64,000 nt of DNA from Spirochaetales bacterium (GCA_018399255.1 JAGYPA010000007.1:39293-103292); one strand, 5' to 3'. Positions 27,508 through 36,750 are shown, numbered from the stretch's first letter. Notes: generated by a model not told the origin, from the sequence alone. Numbers and translations: made by a program.

Positions 27508-28788
27508 TTACGCTCCTAGCTCAACGGCAGATGCCTCTGCAGGGCTGCTGCCCAGCGTCCTCGCCAGATCCCGCAGGAAAGCGCCCACATCACAGACTAT
27601 GCCGATCGCCTGTCCTGAACCGCGATCCGACAGTTTGGTTACAACTGCCGGGTTGATATCGATGCAGATGGTCGGGATATAGGACGGGGTCATATTGCCG
27701 GTTCCAATCGCATGCAGCATGGTGGAGAGCATAATGATTAAATCAGCTCCCTCAATAATCCTGGCATACTGAGCCTGGGCTTCTATCATATCGTTCACCG
27801 TCTCCGGCAGGGGCCCGTCATCACGGATTGAACCGGCAAGACAATAGGGAATCTGTGCTCTGTCAATTTCATACATCAGCCCCTCGGTAAGAACACCCGT
27901 CTCAACAGCCCGATGAATCGAACCGCATCCGTTAATTATGTTTATTGCCCGAATGTGGTGATTGTGTCCATATTCAACCACTTTTCCAGTTTTCAAGTCA
28001 ATTCCCAAGGATGTTCCAAAAAACTGATACTCCAGATCATGAACGGCCACCGCATTTCCGCCGAGAAACCCCTGAATATATTTATCCCTGACCAGCGCTG
28101 CCAGGGCATCCGCTCCGCCGGTATGCACCACAACGGGTCCGGCAACAACCACCACCTTTCCTCCCCTGTCCCGGATACGCCGCAGTTCCGCAGCGGTTTT
28201 TTCGACCGCTATGCTTCCGCTTCGTTCTGATGAGACATCGTTCGACATGAAAGAAAAGGCCTCTGTCTCGCCCTTCCGCACATCAGGAGGAAACACCCGT
28301 ATCGAATCGCTTCCGCAGACAACCAGATCCCCCCGACGCAGATCACGCAGTTTGGTGCAGGTAAATGTTTTCCCATCCCAAACCAGTATGGCATCCATCC
28401 GCTGCTTTTGAACTATTCGCCATCTTCCTTCAAAAAAAACTTCTGTGGGGTGATTGGTGGAGGAGTAGAAATTTTCGGGGGCGTAAGCATCCTTTTCCGC
28501 GGGAACCAGTCGGGCGGAAGGAACCTCGGCTTCAAAGACTCCCAGATTGGTTAACCGGTCGGCAATCCTCTGCAGACGTTCCGAAGCTGTTTCGTCAACC
28601 TCTTCGCCACCTGTTCCATTCCCGGCCGATACCGCAATTTCCAGGGAGGAGACCTGTTCGGGGTTTTTCCCGACGCTGAATCTGTTTATGTGATAATCCC
28701 CGCCCTCATTCAATATGGTATTGAGAATCTGAGAAAGGATTCCGGAATCAATAAGGTGACCTTCGGCTATGAATATTCGTGCTGACAT
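27508..28788 (-). CDS. LOR/SDH bifunctional-enzyme-domain protein (TIGR00300), archaeal-type ornithine cyclodeaminase candidate
   Basis: A 426-residue protein of the TIGR00300 type. The N-terminal half has the LOR/SDH conserved region (SARIFIAEGHLIDSGILSQILN, FYSSTNHPTEVFFEGRW) and the C-terminal half a deoxyhypusine-synthase-like/Rossmann fold (VVVAGPVVVHTGGADALAALVR, GFLGGNAVAVHDLE, MLHAIGTGNM, CIDINPAVVTKLSDRG). An archaeal member was shown to be an NAD-dependent ornithine cyclodeaminase making proline; plant LKR/SDH and cyanobacterial ArgZ/AgrE carry the same module. An ornithine-to-proline role is inferred. The Shine-Dalgarno before the ATG is poor. Confidence 0.8.
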   Translation of the reverse strand: MSARIFIAEGHLIDSGILSQILNTILNEGGDYHINRFSVGKNPEQVSSLEIAVSAGNGTGGEEVDETASERLQRIADRLTNLGVFEAEVPSARLVPAEKDAYAPENFYSSTNHPTEVFFEGRWRIVQKQRMDAILVWDGKTFTCTKLRDLRRGDLVVCGSDSIRVFPPDVRKGETEAFSFMSNDVSSERSGSIAVEKTAAELRRIRDRGGKVVVVAGPVVVHTGGADALAALVRDKYIQGFLGGNAVAVHDLEYQFFGTSLGIDLKTGKVVEYGHNHHIRAINIINGCGSIHRAVETGVLTEGLMYEIDRAQIPYCLAGSIRDDGPLPETVNDMIEAQAQYARIIEGADLIIMLSTMLHAIGTGNMTPSYIPTICIDINPAVVTKLSDRGSGQAIGIVCDVGAFLRDLARTLGSSPAEASAVELGA

Positions 28789-28928
28789 AGATACTGTGTA
28801 GCATGAGATCGACGAATTATCAATATGCGGGGTTCTTGAATTAGCCTGACCGGAACTATGTTCCGGTGCTTTCGGCGGGATTCCGGGACCTTGTCGATTT
28901 CTGCGGAAACACGTAGAATGCGAATACT

Positions 28929-31310
28929 ATGGAACTACTTCTGCCGGCCGGCAGTTTTCAATCGGGCATCTATGCCCTGAAGAGTGGAGCGGATGCCGTC
29001 TATTTCGGTTTCAAGGATTTTTCGGCCAGAAAAAAAGCCGGAAACTTCACTTTTGAGGAGGCTCGCAAACTCAAATTCTATGCCGATCAGCATGGAAAAA
29101 AGCTCTATGCGACATTCAATACCATCCTGCGCGAGGCAGAAATTCCCGCTTTTTCGGCGGCTCTGGACCAGGCTGTGACAGCCGGGATAGATGCCGTTAT
29201 CGTGCAGGATCTGGGGGTTCTCGATTACATCCGGAAAACCTGCCCCCGGATCCCGATTCACGCCTCGACTCAGATGGCTGTCCACACGGTATCCGGACTC
29301 CGGATGCTCCGGAAGCTGGGTGCCGTCCGGGCTGTCCTTTCCCGTGAACTGACCCTTCCGGAAATTACCGCTTTGCACAAAGCGGTTCCGGAAATCGAGC
29401 TGGAAGTGTTTATCCACGGAGCCCTCTGCTTCAGTTTTTCCGGAGCCTGCCTTGCCTCAGGTCTGCTTCTGGGAAGATCTGCCAACCGGGGGGAGTGCGG
29501 CCAGATTTGCCGGACCTGGTTTTCTCTCGACAACCCGGAGAATATGCCGATCCAAACGGAATTCAGCAGCGGGTATTTTTTCTCCATGAAGGATCTTGCC
29601 CTGAAAGAGGGAGTTCTGCGCCTGCAGGAAGCCGGTGCTGCATCCCTGAAAATCGAAGGCCGAATGAAAAGTCCGGAATATACTGCCGAGGCTGCCGCCT
29701 TCTACCGAAACCTTATTAATAGAGAGACGGCTGATGCATCCCGGCTGCAGACGATATTTTCCCGCTCTATTACCCGTGGATGGGGTGGTCCGCTCACCCG
29801 TGGATGGGCCGGAAGGCAGACAGAAGCCAGTGAACAGGCAAAGCCCGGTATTCAGCCGGGGTTCGATACCATGATTGCCGCTGACTACCCCGGACACAGG
29901 GGAATTCCCGCTGCCGAAACAGTTTTCGTGGATCCTCGTCGTCATTTCGCACAAATCAGACTTCTCTGTCCTCTCGAACTGCGTGACGGTCTTCTTATCC
30001 TTCAGCCGGGAAAGTCAGAGATTCTCCTGCCTGAGCCCGTTCGCTTCGGAGTAACCCGGATGGAAAACCAGGCCGGTAAAAGTCTGATTAAGGCTGAGGC
30101 AGGAATGGTAATTCGATTGGCCCTCCCTGTCCACGTCAAGGCAGCTGAAGGTACGGTAATCTATAAAATATCAGCCCATGACCAGACGCTGCCGGAGATA
30201 ACTCCCGGATCAATTCCCGCCTGGAAGTATCCTGTTGATCTGCAGATAACTATTAAGAGCTCCTCTGCCGCGGTTTCGGGAACCATTCCTATCTCAAATG
30301 AACCGGTTTCAGTAACGGTACCGCTGGCGGTAGAGTCAGCTGAATCTGACTCGTCGGCCTCTGCTTCCATAAGTAAGATTTTTTCAGCCTCAGGGGATAG
30401 TCTTTTTCGGACCGGCAGTCTTGCCATACTCAATGCTTCGGGAAAGCCTGATAATGCTATTTTCATACCCCTTTCCCACCTTAAACGTCTGCGGCGGGCG
30501 TGGTTTTCTGCTGCAGACGAACACTTTACCACCGCGGTGAACCAGAGGATGCGTGAGCAGCTCGACCCTTTCTCGGCAGACGCTGCTGCAGACGCGGACT
30601 CCTCTGCTGAGACCGAATCCGTTCAGCCTCTCCCGGCAAGAGCCCTCATCGTTCCGCAGCTGGATGCTCCGGTCCCGTTCATCCTGAATCCTGATCACTA
30701 TAACGAAGGAAATCTGCCTGATATCAACGGTACTCTCTACTTGCCCCTCAATCCGATCCTTTTTGATGAAGATTCCTATCTGAGAAGGTTCGAAAGTTTG
30801 ATAGAGCGGCTGCAGCACGGCGGGCAGGAACACGGACATAAACTGAGAATCGGCTTGAACAATATCGGACATATCCACTGGGCACTGGAATTGAAGCAGT
30901 CCCGAAAATACCGGGATACTGAATTTTTCATCGATTACTATCTCTATTGTGCCAACAGCCGGACTCTGCATCTGCTGAGGGATGAGCTTGCAATCATCCG
31001 CACCGGGTACTACTGGCTTGAGGATTTTTCACCTGACAGTTTTTTCACTGCTGGAAATCTCTACCCGGTCAATCCCGGAGCAAGCCCGGCAGCCCATCCA
31101 GATACCGAAGTAGGCAGCGACAAGCAAAAACCATTTTCTCCCCCGCTCTTTATCAGCCGAAGCTGCTTCAGGAACCAGAGTCTGGGAATAAGCTGCAAGG
31201 GATGCCCGATGAGTGCCGGACCGTATAAGCTGACACAGAAGGAAAAGAACTTTACCGTTTACGTTAAGGAATGTATAACCTATCTTTTTCCTGCAGACAG
31301 CCGATGCTGA
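28929..31310 (+). CDS. U32 family peptidase-like protein (RlhA/YhbU-type)
   Basis: A 793-residue protein of the U32 collagenase-like family, members of which act in RNA hydroxylation (RlhA, TrhP) rather than proteolysis. N-terminal TIM barrel: LLPAGSFQSGIYALKSGADAVYFG, IHASTQMAVHT, VLSRELTLPEI, the HGALCFSFSGACLASG segment and the RGECGQICR cysteines, then KDLALKEGVLRLQEAGAASLKIEGRMKSPEY. A DUF3656-like C-terminal part ends in CKGCP, likely completing an Fe-S site. A small in-frame duplication (TRGWGGPLTRGWAGR, about residue 282) and a Ser/Asp-rich patch are oddities. ATG 28929. Confidence 0.88.
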   Translation: MELLLPAGSFQSGIYALKSGADAVYFGFKDFSARKKAGNFTFEEARKLKFYADQHGKKLYATFNTILREAEIPAFSAALDQAVTAGIDAVIVQDLGVLDYIRKTCPRIPIHASTQMAVHTVSGLRMLRKLGAVRAVLSRELTLPEITALHKAVPEIELEVFIHGALCFSFSGACLASGLLLGRSANRGECGQICRTWFSLDNPENMPIQTEFSSGYFFSMKDLALKEGVLRLQEAGAASLKIEGRMKSPEYTAEAAAFYRNLINRETADASRLQTIFSRSITRGWGGPLTRGWAGRQTEASEQAKPGIQPGFDTMIAADYPGHRGIPAAETVFVDPRRHFAQIRLLCPLELRDGLLILQPGKSEILLPEPVRFGVTRMENQAGKSLIKAEAGMVIRLALPVHVKAAEGTVIYKISAHDQTLPEITPGSIPAWKYPVDLQITIKSSSAAVSGTIPISNEPVSVTVPLAVESAESDSSASASISKIFSASGDSLFRTGSLAILNASGKPDNAIFIPLSHLKRLRRAWFSAADEHFTTAVNQRMREQLDPFSADAAADADSSAETESVQPLPARALIVPQLDAPVPFILNPDHYNEGNLPDINGTLYLPLNPILFDEDSYLRRFESLIERLQHGGQEHGHKLRIGLNNIGHIHWALELKQSRKYRDTEFFIDYYLYCANSRTLHLLRDELAIIRTGYYWLEDFSPDSFFTAGNLYPVNPGASPAAHPDTEVGSDKQKPFSPPLFISRSCFRNQSLGISCKGCPMSAGPYKLTQKEKNFTVYVKECITYLFPADSRC

Positions 31311-31346
31311 TTTTGCTGATGGCATGATGGTTTTCTGAAGACTTGA

Positions 31347-31374
31347 CAGGGCTTCCAGTCAACGTGAAAGCCCT
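31347..31374. terminator. hairpin between convergent genes
   Basis: AGGGCTT pairs with AAGCCCT, about 40 nt after the U32 stop and just before the end of the radical SAM gene. No T-run is visible, so termination is uncertain. Confidence 0.35.
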
Positions 31375-31386
31375 TGCACCACCTGG

Positions 31387-32400
31387 CTAGGCAAACAGAC
31401 CATAGATTGAGGTGCCGCAGTTCCGGCACTTGCCGTCAGGGATGTTCAGCCTTGCCGCCTCACCGGCTTCCCCATAATAACTGTGCGATGGTATTAATAC
31501 GTTACCGCATCCGGGACATATCGTGGCAGAATATGAGCGACTGCTGCTGTTTCCGCTGTATATAAAAGGTATTCCCGATTCTGAAGCAGTCTCCAGCGCC
31601 TCCTGAAGGAAGGCTTCGGTAGTGGGAGCCCGATCGAGCATATTGTAGGCTGGAAAGAAACGGCTGAGGTGCCATACCCTCACCCCGACATCAAAAAGCT
31701 GCCTGCCGAGGGCTCTGATATCCTGCAAGGTATGAATCCCTTCGATAACCAGGGTCGTCACTTCAACAACAGCCTTACCGGAATCCTCTATTCTTGCTAT
31801 GTTCTGCAGCACCGGGTCCAGCCGACCGCCGCAGTACTGCCGGTAAAAAGCATTATTCCCTTTCACATCAATATTAAAAGCATCAATCAATCCCAGCATC
31901 GACTCCAACGCTTCGGGAGTCATGCTGCCGTTGGTTATCATGCAGTTCTTTCCGCCGGGCAGCTGTTTTACCAATCCGGCCGCATCCAGCATATAGTCCT
32001 GCCACACTACCGGGTCAGAATAGGTATAGGCCATAATAGCAAGGCCATGATCTTTCATTCGCATAACAACCTCTGCGGGCTGCAGATGCTGATACTTGAA
32101 TTCGGAAAAACGGGAGCTTTTTTTAAACTCGAGGTATTGCGATAATTCATAATTCTGACAGTAGGTACAGTGAAAATTGCATCCCGGCAAGGCCACGGAA
32201 AAAGCGCTTCGGCCGGGAAGAACATGATAGAACGGCTTCTTCTCTATGGGATCGATACCCAAAGCGGCAACCTGCCCGTAGACGGCCGTCTCAATTCGAC
32301 CGTTACGGTTCTGCCGTACCCCGCAGACTCCCGTCTCCCCTTCGGACAGGCTGCATCGATATATACAAAAATTGCAGGAAACCGTATTGCTCATGATCAT
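31387..32400 (-). CDS. AmmeMemoRadiSam system radical SAM enzyme
   Basis: About 337 residues. The radical SAM cluster motif is CNFHCTYCQN (CxxxCxxC), preceded by N-terminal cysteines (CNFCIYRCSL, CGV) and followed at the C-terminus by a zinc-ribbon-like CPGCG...CRNCG. This is the PflX-like radical SAM member of the widespread but functionally undefined AmmeMemoRadiSam trio. ATG 32400 (or 32394) is chosen over a TTG upstream; no good Shine-Dalgarno is present, and the 34-bp palindrome ends 10 nt before the start. The Memo and AMMECR1 genes lie directly upstream. Confidence 0.9.
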   Translation of the reverse strand: MIMSNTVSCNFCIYRCSLSEGETGVCGVRQNRNGRIETAVYGQVAALGIDPIEKKPFYHVLPGRSAFSVALPGCNFHCTYCQNYELSQYLEFKKSSRFSEFKYQHLQPAEVVMRMKDHGLAIMAYTYSDPVVWQDYMLDAAGLVKQLPGGKNCMITNGSMTPEALESMLGLIDAFNIDVKGNNAFYRQYCGGRLDPVLQNIARIEDSGKAVVEVTTLVIEGIHTLQDIRALGRQLFDVGVRVWHLSRFFPAYNMLDRAPTTEAFLQEALETASESGIPFIYSGNSSSRSYSATICPGCGNVLIPSHSYYGEAGEAARLNIPDGKCRNCGTSIYGLFA

Positions 32401-32410
32401 TAATCCATGA

Positions 32411-32444
32411 GGTAAATTCAAAATGATTACATTTTGAATTTACC
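32411..32444. repeat. perfect 34-bp palindrome (15-bp arms, 4-nt loop) inside the AmmeMemoRadiSam operon
   Basis: GGTAAATTCAAAATG (32411-32425), loop ATTA, and the exact reverse complement (32430-32444). In the transcript it covers the last codons and the stop of the AMMECR1 gene and ends 10 nt before the radical SAM ATG. It shares GGT-nnn-TTCAAAAT-n with the palindrome at 11635-11668. It may act as an RNA hairpin for processing, stability or translational coupling, or as a mobile palindromic unit. Confidence 0.85.
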
Positions 32445-33053
32445 TTCCATATTATAAGAATTCTCAGAAAAAACTTCTGCCTGAAACGTTTCAAAGCTGC
32501 ATTCAGGATCTTTCCAGGCTTCGGGGTTCAGCCCGGCCTTCATGGCTAAATGCGAGAGGGTTTCCTCAGGACCCCACCCCTGCTCAACAGCAACCTGGGG
32601 GAGAAACAGAGCAGACCGGCCTCGATAGCGGAGGATAACACCGTCCCTTCCAAACCGGATATCCTGATAGGATTCAATTTCGGCCGGAATAGAAAGCACT
32701 GAAATCTCAATTTCCAGGGCTTCAAGTTCTTCCATATCCCTGACCGGCCTGAAGCGCGGATCGGCAGCGGCAGATTCCACCGCGAGTCGCCTGACAGACT
32801 GATAAAGGGGAAACAGACCTATAATATTGCCGATGCAGCCCCGGAGAACCGGAACACCTCCATCAGATTCACGCCGGTGCAGTGTGACAAACACCCCGTT
32901 ACGGGCAAGCAGTTCATCCATAACATCTTCCTCGGCCAGTCGTTTTGCGACAGCTGACAGCGGACCGCCTGTATATTCTGCAATACTCTCTCGTGCAAGA
33001 CGCAGTAACGTAATCCTGGATTCCTCAGATAGCATAGGTGCTCCTATCGCCAT
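32427..33053 (-). CDS. AmmeMemoRadiSam system protein A (AMMECR1 domain)
   Basis: A 208-residue AMMECR1-domain protein. The family signature LRGCIGNI (about residue 71) is present, with VTLHRRESDGGVPVLRG before it and AAADPRFRPVRDMEELEALEIEISVLS after it. The biochemical function of the domain is not established. The gene overlaps the end of the Memo gene by 10 nt, and its own last codons lie inside the 34-bp palindrome. A truncated start is unlikely, as the frame begins at the usual place for the family. Confidence 0.9.
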   Translation of the reverse strand: MAIGAPMLSEESRITLLRLARESIAEYTGGPLSAVAKRLAEEDVMDELLARNGVFVTLHRRESDGGVPVLRGCIGNIIGLFPLYQSVRRLAVESAAADPRFRPVRDMEELEALEIEISVLSIPAEIESYQDIRFGRDGVILRYRGRSALFLPQVAVEQGWGPEETLSHLAMKAGLNPEAWKDPECSFETFQAEVFSENSYNMEGKFKM

Positions 33054-33991
33054 AAAATTGAACAGTAGTCAACAAAATCACTTGAATAACCTGCTATGTC
33101 ATTGGAAGTGTACTGATCAAACACTTCCCCGGTAAGCCCGAGCTGAGCACCAATAGTTGAAACGATCAAGCCCGGGGCAAAGCCGCAGATTGACGGTCGT
33201 TCATTTCTCTGCCTTTCGAGAAGTTCAGCAGTATTTCCAGCAGCAAATAACCGGGCAAAAGAGAGGTCCTGCTCCATAACTGCCTGCTGAACAGCCTTCT
33301 GACTCCCAAGATGGCTGAAGGGGGCATAGCCGAACCTGCTCCCGTAGTGGGTGAAATCCGAACTGGCAATGACAACGGTCTCCCCGCTGAGGATAGATTC
33401 ATCGCCGACTGCCTCGAGTACCGCTCCGCTCAGCATATCCAGAGATTTTTCGGAAGTTATCCGGGATATCAGACCCATTCCAACCGATATTTCTCGCTTG
33501 GCCGTCTGCTGATAATCAGCACAAAAGGGAAGAAACATCTCAACCGCATGTTCCAGATCAACTGATTTGCGATCGATATGGACCACACGGCCGGGAAGCA
33601 GATCGTACAGCGGCATAACCGAAACATCGCCAAACGGGGTTCGCGCAAAAGTAAAGGAGGCTGTCGTCAATACATCTGCAGGTATATGGGCATAGTGTGA
33701 TGGAGCGAGAATAAGTATTCGGGAAGCCAGCACCGGCAGATTGGCAAACAAAGCTGCTATACCGCGGGCTGAGTAGACCAGCCCGGCATGAGGCAGCATA
33801 GCCAGACATACCCCGATCCTGCTCTCCAGCCCTTCGTCCACACTTTCATCGAGCCCCCCGCCCCCCAGCCCTCCGCTGCGAATTCTGGCCTCATCCAAAG
33901 CTGTATCAATGGTGTTTTTCAGATTATCAGGATCGTTGTCATACCACGATCCCGCATACTGCATACTGCGGATAATCTGCTGCTTACCCAT
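33044..33991 (-). CDS. AmmeMemoRadiSam system protein B (Memo family)
   Basis: A 315-residue Memo-like protein, structurally related to extradiol dioxygenases and metal-binding in human MEMO1. Likely ligand/active-site segments are LPHAGLVYSARG, LAPSHYAHI and IASSDFTHYG. ATG 33991 is chosen: AGGAGG sits about 9 nt upstream and the product begins QYAGSWY, as usual for the family; the open frame to 34102 contains the promoter instead. First gene of the AmmeMemoRadiSam operon. Confidence 0.9.
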   Translation of the reverse strand: MGKQQIIRSMQYAGSWYDNDPDNLKNTIDTALDEARIRSGGLGGGGLDESVDEGLESRIGVCLAMLPHAGLVYSARGIAALFANLPVLASRILILAPSHYAHIPADVLTTASFTFARTPFGDVSVMPLYDLLPGRVVHIDRKSVDLEHAVEMFLPFCADYQQTAKREISVGMGLISRITSEKSLDMLSGAVLEAVGDESILSGETVVIASSDFTHYGSRFGYAPFSHLGSQKAVQQAVMEQDLSFARLFAAGNTAELLERQRNERPSICGFAPGLIVSTIGAQLGLTGEVFDQYTSNDIAGYSSDFVDYCSILWR

Positions 33992-34072
33992 GCGCGGCCT
34001 CCTGGCATCAATTATTGGAATATGCTGAAGCAACGGTTTCCGTAGGCTCCTTCCGTTACCAGCTTCTACAGT

Positions 34073-34102
34073 AGTATACAATGCTGCAGCACCAGTTGTC
34101 AT
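34073..34102 (-). promoter_or_regulatory. candidate promoter of the AmmeMemoRadiSam operon
   Basis: On the minus strand ATGACA, 18-nt spacer, TATACT, about 80 nt before the Memo ATG at 33991. It supports the shorter Memo start. Confidence 0.5.
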
Positions 34103-34175
34103 CAGAAGGCATCGAGAATCGATCGGATTTTTTTATAGACGGAGACAATTTCAATAAATCGTAATACTTGCGGAG

Positions 34176-34217
34176 AAAAAAAGGGACGGTAAGCCGATCT
34201 GCCGACTTTCCGTCCCT
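34176..34217 (-). terminator. Rho-independent terminator of asd
   Basis: On the minus strand AGGGACGG (34217-34210) pairs with CCGTCCCT (34189-34182), extended with one mismatch, then a run of seven Ts. It lies about 60 nt after the asd stop. Confidence 0.85.
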
Positions 34218-34279
34218 GTAATCTGACGCCTGTAATCTGATGCTTAAATTGCTCTTGCTTTTCGCAGAAGCCTCATCTG

Positions 34280-35299
34280 CTATCGATGATTGTACATCTG
34301 AACAAAGGCTTCCGCATTCTGAATTGAACCGCCGGCTGCCCCCTTGACAACATTGTTTACCATCAGGTTGAAGCCGATCCGGTTGTTTTTCTTTTTGAGC
34401 CTTCCCGTGTAGGTTACCATGCCGCTTGGAGTTCCCCAGAAAGCATATTTCGGCTGGGGAAAGGTATTACTGGAATTGTACACAACCGGCTTGACCGGAG
34501 AAGAAGGAAGACCCGATTCAGCAATTTCAAAGGAATCCCAGGCTTCAATGATATCATCAATCGAAACATCCTGCTCAAATTCTACCCAAACGGTCTCATT
34601 ATGACCGAACATTACCGGAACACGGGCACAGTAAACATAGACCTCGGGATCTATGGAGAGAATCTTCTTCAGTTCCTTCTCCACTTTTTCCTCTTCTCCT
34701 CCGATAAAAGGAATGACATTGTCAGTTATATCGAAAGCGGACAAGCCAGGATAGCCAGCCCCGCTGACTGACTGGTAAGTTGAAATCGACAGTTCCTTTA
34801 TCCCGAATTTAACCAGCGGCGAGAGGGCTAACACTAATCCCGTAGTGGAGCAATTGGCATTTGTCACAATAAAACCGGATTCCGGATACCCCTGATCCTT
34901 GATCATGTGGAGAGAAGCAAGATTCACTTCAGGTATAAGAATAGGAATATTACTGTCATACCGCATAGCACCGGCATTGGAGAAGACATAGAAGCCGGCA
35001 TCCCGGAGCTCGGGTTCCGCTGCAGCGGCAACATTCGCCGGCATGGCAGAAAATACAATGGTGACCCCGGCTTTTTTCATCGCTTCAGGGCTGTACTCCC
35101 GGATCTCTATACCTGAAAGCCTCGGATCCATTTCAAAAGGGAGTACCCAGTGAACCGATTCCCCGTAAAACTCTCCGATACGCGATGCCGATGCTGTTAC
35201 ATAGGAGATCTCAAACCATTCATGATTTGCAAGCATCCACATAAATATCTGCCCGACTGCACCAGTTGCACCAATAACGGCAACTTTAATCTTTTCCAT
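34280..35299 (-). CDS. asd: aspartate-semialdehyde dehydrogenase
   Basis: A 339-residue enzyme that reduces aspartyl-phosphate to the semialdehyde for Lys/Thr/Met and cell-wall diaminopimelate or ornithine-type precursors. Rossmann motif GATGAVGQ (residues 10-17), catalytic Cys150 in NANCSTTGL, and a downstream VPVMFGHNE with the base His. The NANCSTTGL context and length are nearer the archaeal/fungal class than E. coli Asd. ATG with AGGAGG upstream. Monocistronic, with its own terminator. The 200 nt upstream to the DUF763 gene are AT-rich and hold the divergent promoters, including a TATAAT at 35391. Confidence 0.94.
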   Translation of the reverse strand: MEKIKVAVIGATGAVGQIFMWMLANHEWFEISYVTASASRIGEFYGESVHWVLPFEMDPRLSGIEIREYSPEAMKKAGVTIVFSAMPANVAAAAEPELRDAGFYVFSNAGAMRYDSNIPILIPEVNLASLHMIKDQGYPESGFIVTNANCSTTGLVLALSPLVKFGIKELSISTYQSVSGAGYPGLSAFDITDNVIPFIGGEEEKVEKELKKILSIDPEVYVYCARVPVMFGHNETVWVEFEQDVSIDDIIEAWDSFEIAESGLPSSPVKPVVYNSSNTFPQPKYAFWGTPSGMVTYTGRLKKKNNRIGFNLMVNNVVKGAAGGSIQNAEAFVQMYNHR

Positions 35300-35498
35300 A
35301 TCTCCTCCTGTTGTCTCAGCATTATGACGTAATTGTTTAAATAATGCAACAATTTGGACTATCCTGATCTAAAGTCAATCAATTTGTTGCTATAATAACT
35401 TAATGTTATTTTTTGTACAATATGTTATTTGATAAAAATGGTGGTTCTGCTTCTTTTTCAGGATTTTCTTCTCAGTAATTATCTGCTATACTTAACAG

Positions 35499-36719
35499 AT
35501 GATACGTACTGGAACAGCCGATCTCCCTCTGCATTATGGAAAAGTTCCCGAATGGCTGGCAAGCAGGATGGCAAGACTGGGTCTGGCCATTACCGAAGCT
35601 GTGCTGGCCGAATACGGAACTTCCGGCTGGATAGAACGTATGAGCGACCCTTTCTGGTTTCAGGCTCTGGGCTGCGTTATGGGTATGGACTGGCATTCAT
35701 CCGGGATAACCACATCCGTTCTGGGAGCCTTGAAGAGGGCCGTGAACCCCATCTCACGGGAGCTGGGAATCTGCATCTGCGGGGGAAGAGGAAATGCATC
35801 CCGCCGGACACCGGACGAGCTGACCGCAGTCTCACATCAGTTCGGGCTGCCCGATACCGATCTGGTTACAGCCTCCCGCCTCAGTGCAAAGGTCGATAAC
35901 TCCTGCGTCCAGGACGGATTCCAACTCTACCTTCACACCTTCGCCCTGGACCGATCCGGTAATTGGGCAGTTGTCCAGCAGGGCATGAACTCAGAAACCG
36001 GAATGGCGCGCCGTTACCACTGGCACTCTTCCAAAGCTGGCTCATTTGTCAGCAGCCCGCAAACGGCCATTGTGGGAACAAACAAAGGTTCTATCGTCAA
36101 CTTCAGCGACTTTCGCGCCGATGAATCACGAAAAGCCGTCATGGATTTTCTCAAAACCCACCCGGATCTGCAGCAAAAGGAGCTTGTCCGGCTGGGACTG
36201 GTTCCGCAAAACCCCGTACCTTTGCAGCTGGAACTCTGGGACAGAAACCTCAGCCTGCCGAAGCGGCATGAGGTAACTGCTGCCGATGCCTCCCCTTCAC
36301 GCCTTGGCGCTGTTCTGGCTGCTGCTTACGAACACCAGTTCGAATCGTTTACTGAGGCTCTCCTGCTGAAAGGAGTCGGTCCCCGTACCCTGCAGTCATT
36401 GGCCCTGGTCAGCGAAATCATCTATGGAAAGGCCGTCAGGTTCTCCGATCCTGCCCGCTTCTCATTTGCCCATGGAGGAAAAGACGGCCACCCTTTCCCT
36501 GTACCCCTTGCTATTTACGATAGTACTATTCAAATTCTTGAACGGGCAGTCAGTTCGTCAAAGATAGGCAAAAGCGATCAGCTGGCTGCCGTCCGGAATC
36601 TGCACACGCTGGCGGTCACTATTGAGCAGACACAGAACCCTCAAGCCGATGTGCCGGCAGTTATAGCACGGGAACGGGCGATGTCTCCTCACTATGGAGG
36701 AAAGACTGTTTTTGAATGA
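35499..36719 (+). CDS. DUF763 domain-containing protein
   Basis: A 406-residue protein recognised by its conserved N-terminus (RTGTADLPLHYGKVPEWLASRMARLG), CICGGRGNASRRTPDEL, SRLSAKVDNSCVQDGFQLYLHTF and RRYHWHS. A helix-hairpin-helix-like segment (LLLKGVGPRTLQSLALVSEIIYG, about residue 290) suggests nucleic-acid contact. The function is unknown. It stands alone between asd and the tRNA. ATG 35499 lacks a strong Shine-Dalgarno. Confidence 0.85.
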   Translation: MIRTGTADLPLHYGKVPEWLASRMARLGLAITEAVLAEYGTSGWIERMSDPFWFQALGCVMGMDWHSSGITTSVLGALKRAVNPISRELGICICGGRGNASRRTPDELTAVSHQFGLPDTDLVTASRLSAKVDNSCVQDGFQLYLHTFALDRSGNWAVVQQGMNSETGMARRYHWHSSKAGSFVSSPQTAIVGTNKGSIVNFSDFRADESRKAVMDFLKTHPDLQQKELVRLGLVPQNPVPLQLELWDRNLSLPKRHEVTAADASPSRLGAVLAAAYEHQFESFTEALLLKGVGPRTLQSLALVSEIIYGKAVRFSDPARFSFAHGGKDGHPFPVPLAIYDSTIQILERAVSSSKIGKSDQLAAVRNLHTLAVTIEQTQNPQADVPAVIARERAMSPHYGGKTVFE

Positions 36720-36750
36720 GATTTTTCATTGCGTTAGACGGGCAAACTGA

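Noticed and set aside
29765..29815. Short internal duplication (TRGWGGPLTRGWAGR) in the U32 protein
   Set aside because: Only two units, in frame, in a variable linker; not evidence of a functional repeat array.
30340..30620. Ser/Asp/Ala-rich low-complexity part of the U32 protein as a possible frameshift
   Set aside because: The frame stays open and the known C-terminal Cys motif follows in the same frame, so it is a natural linker.
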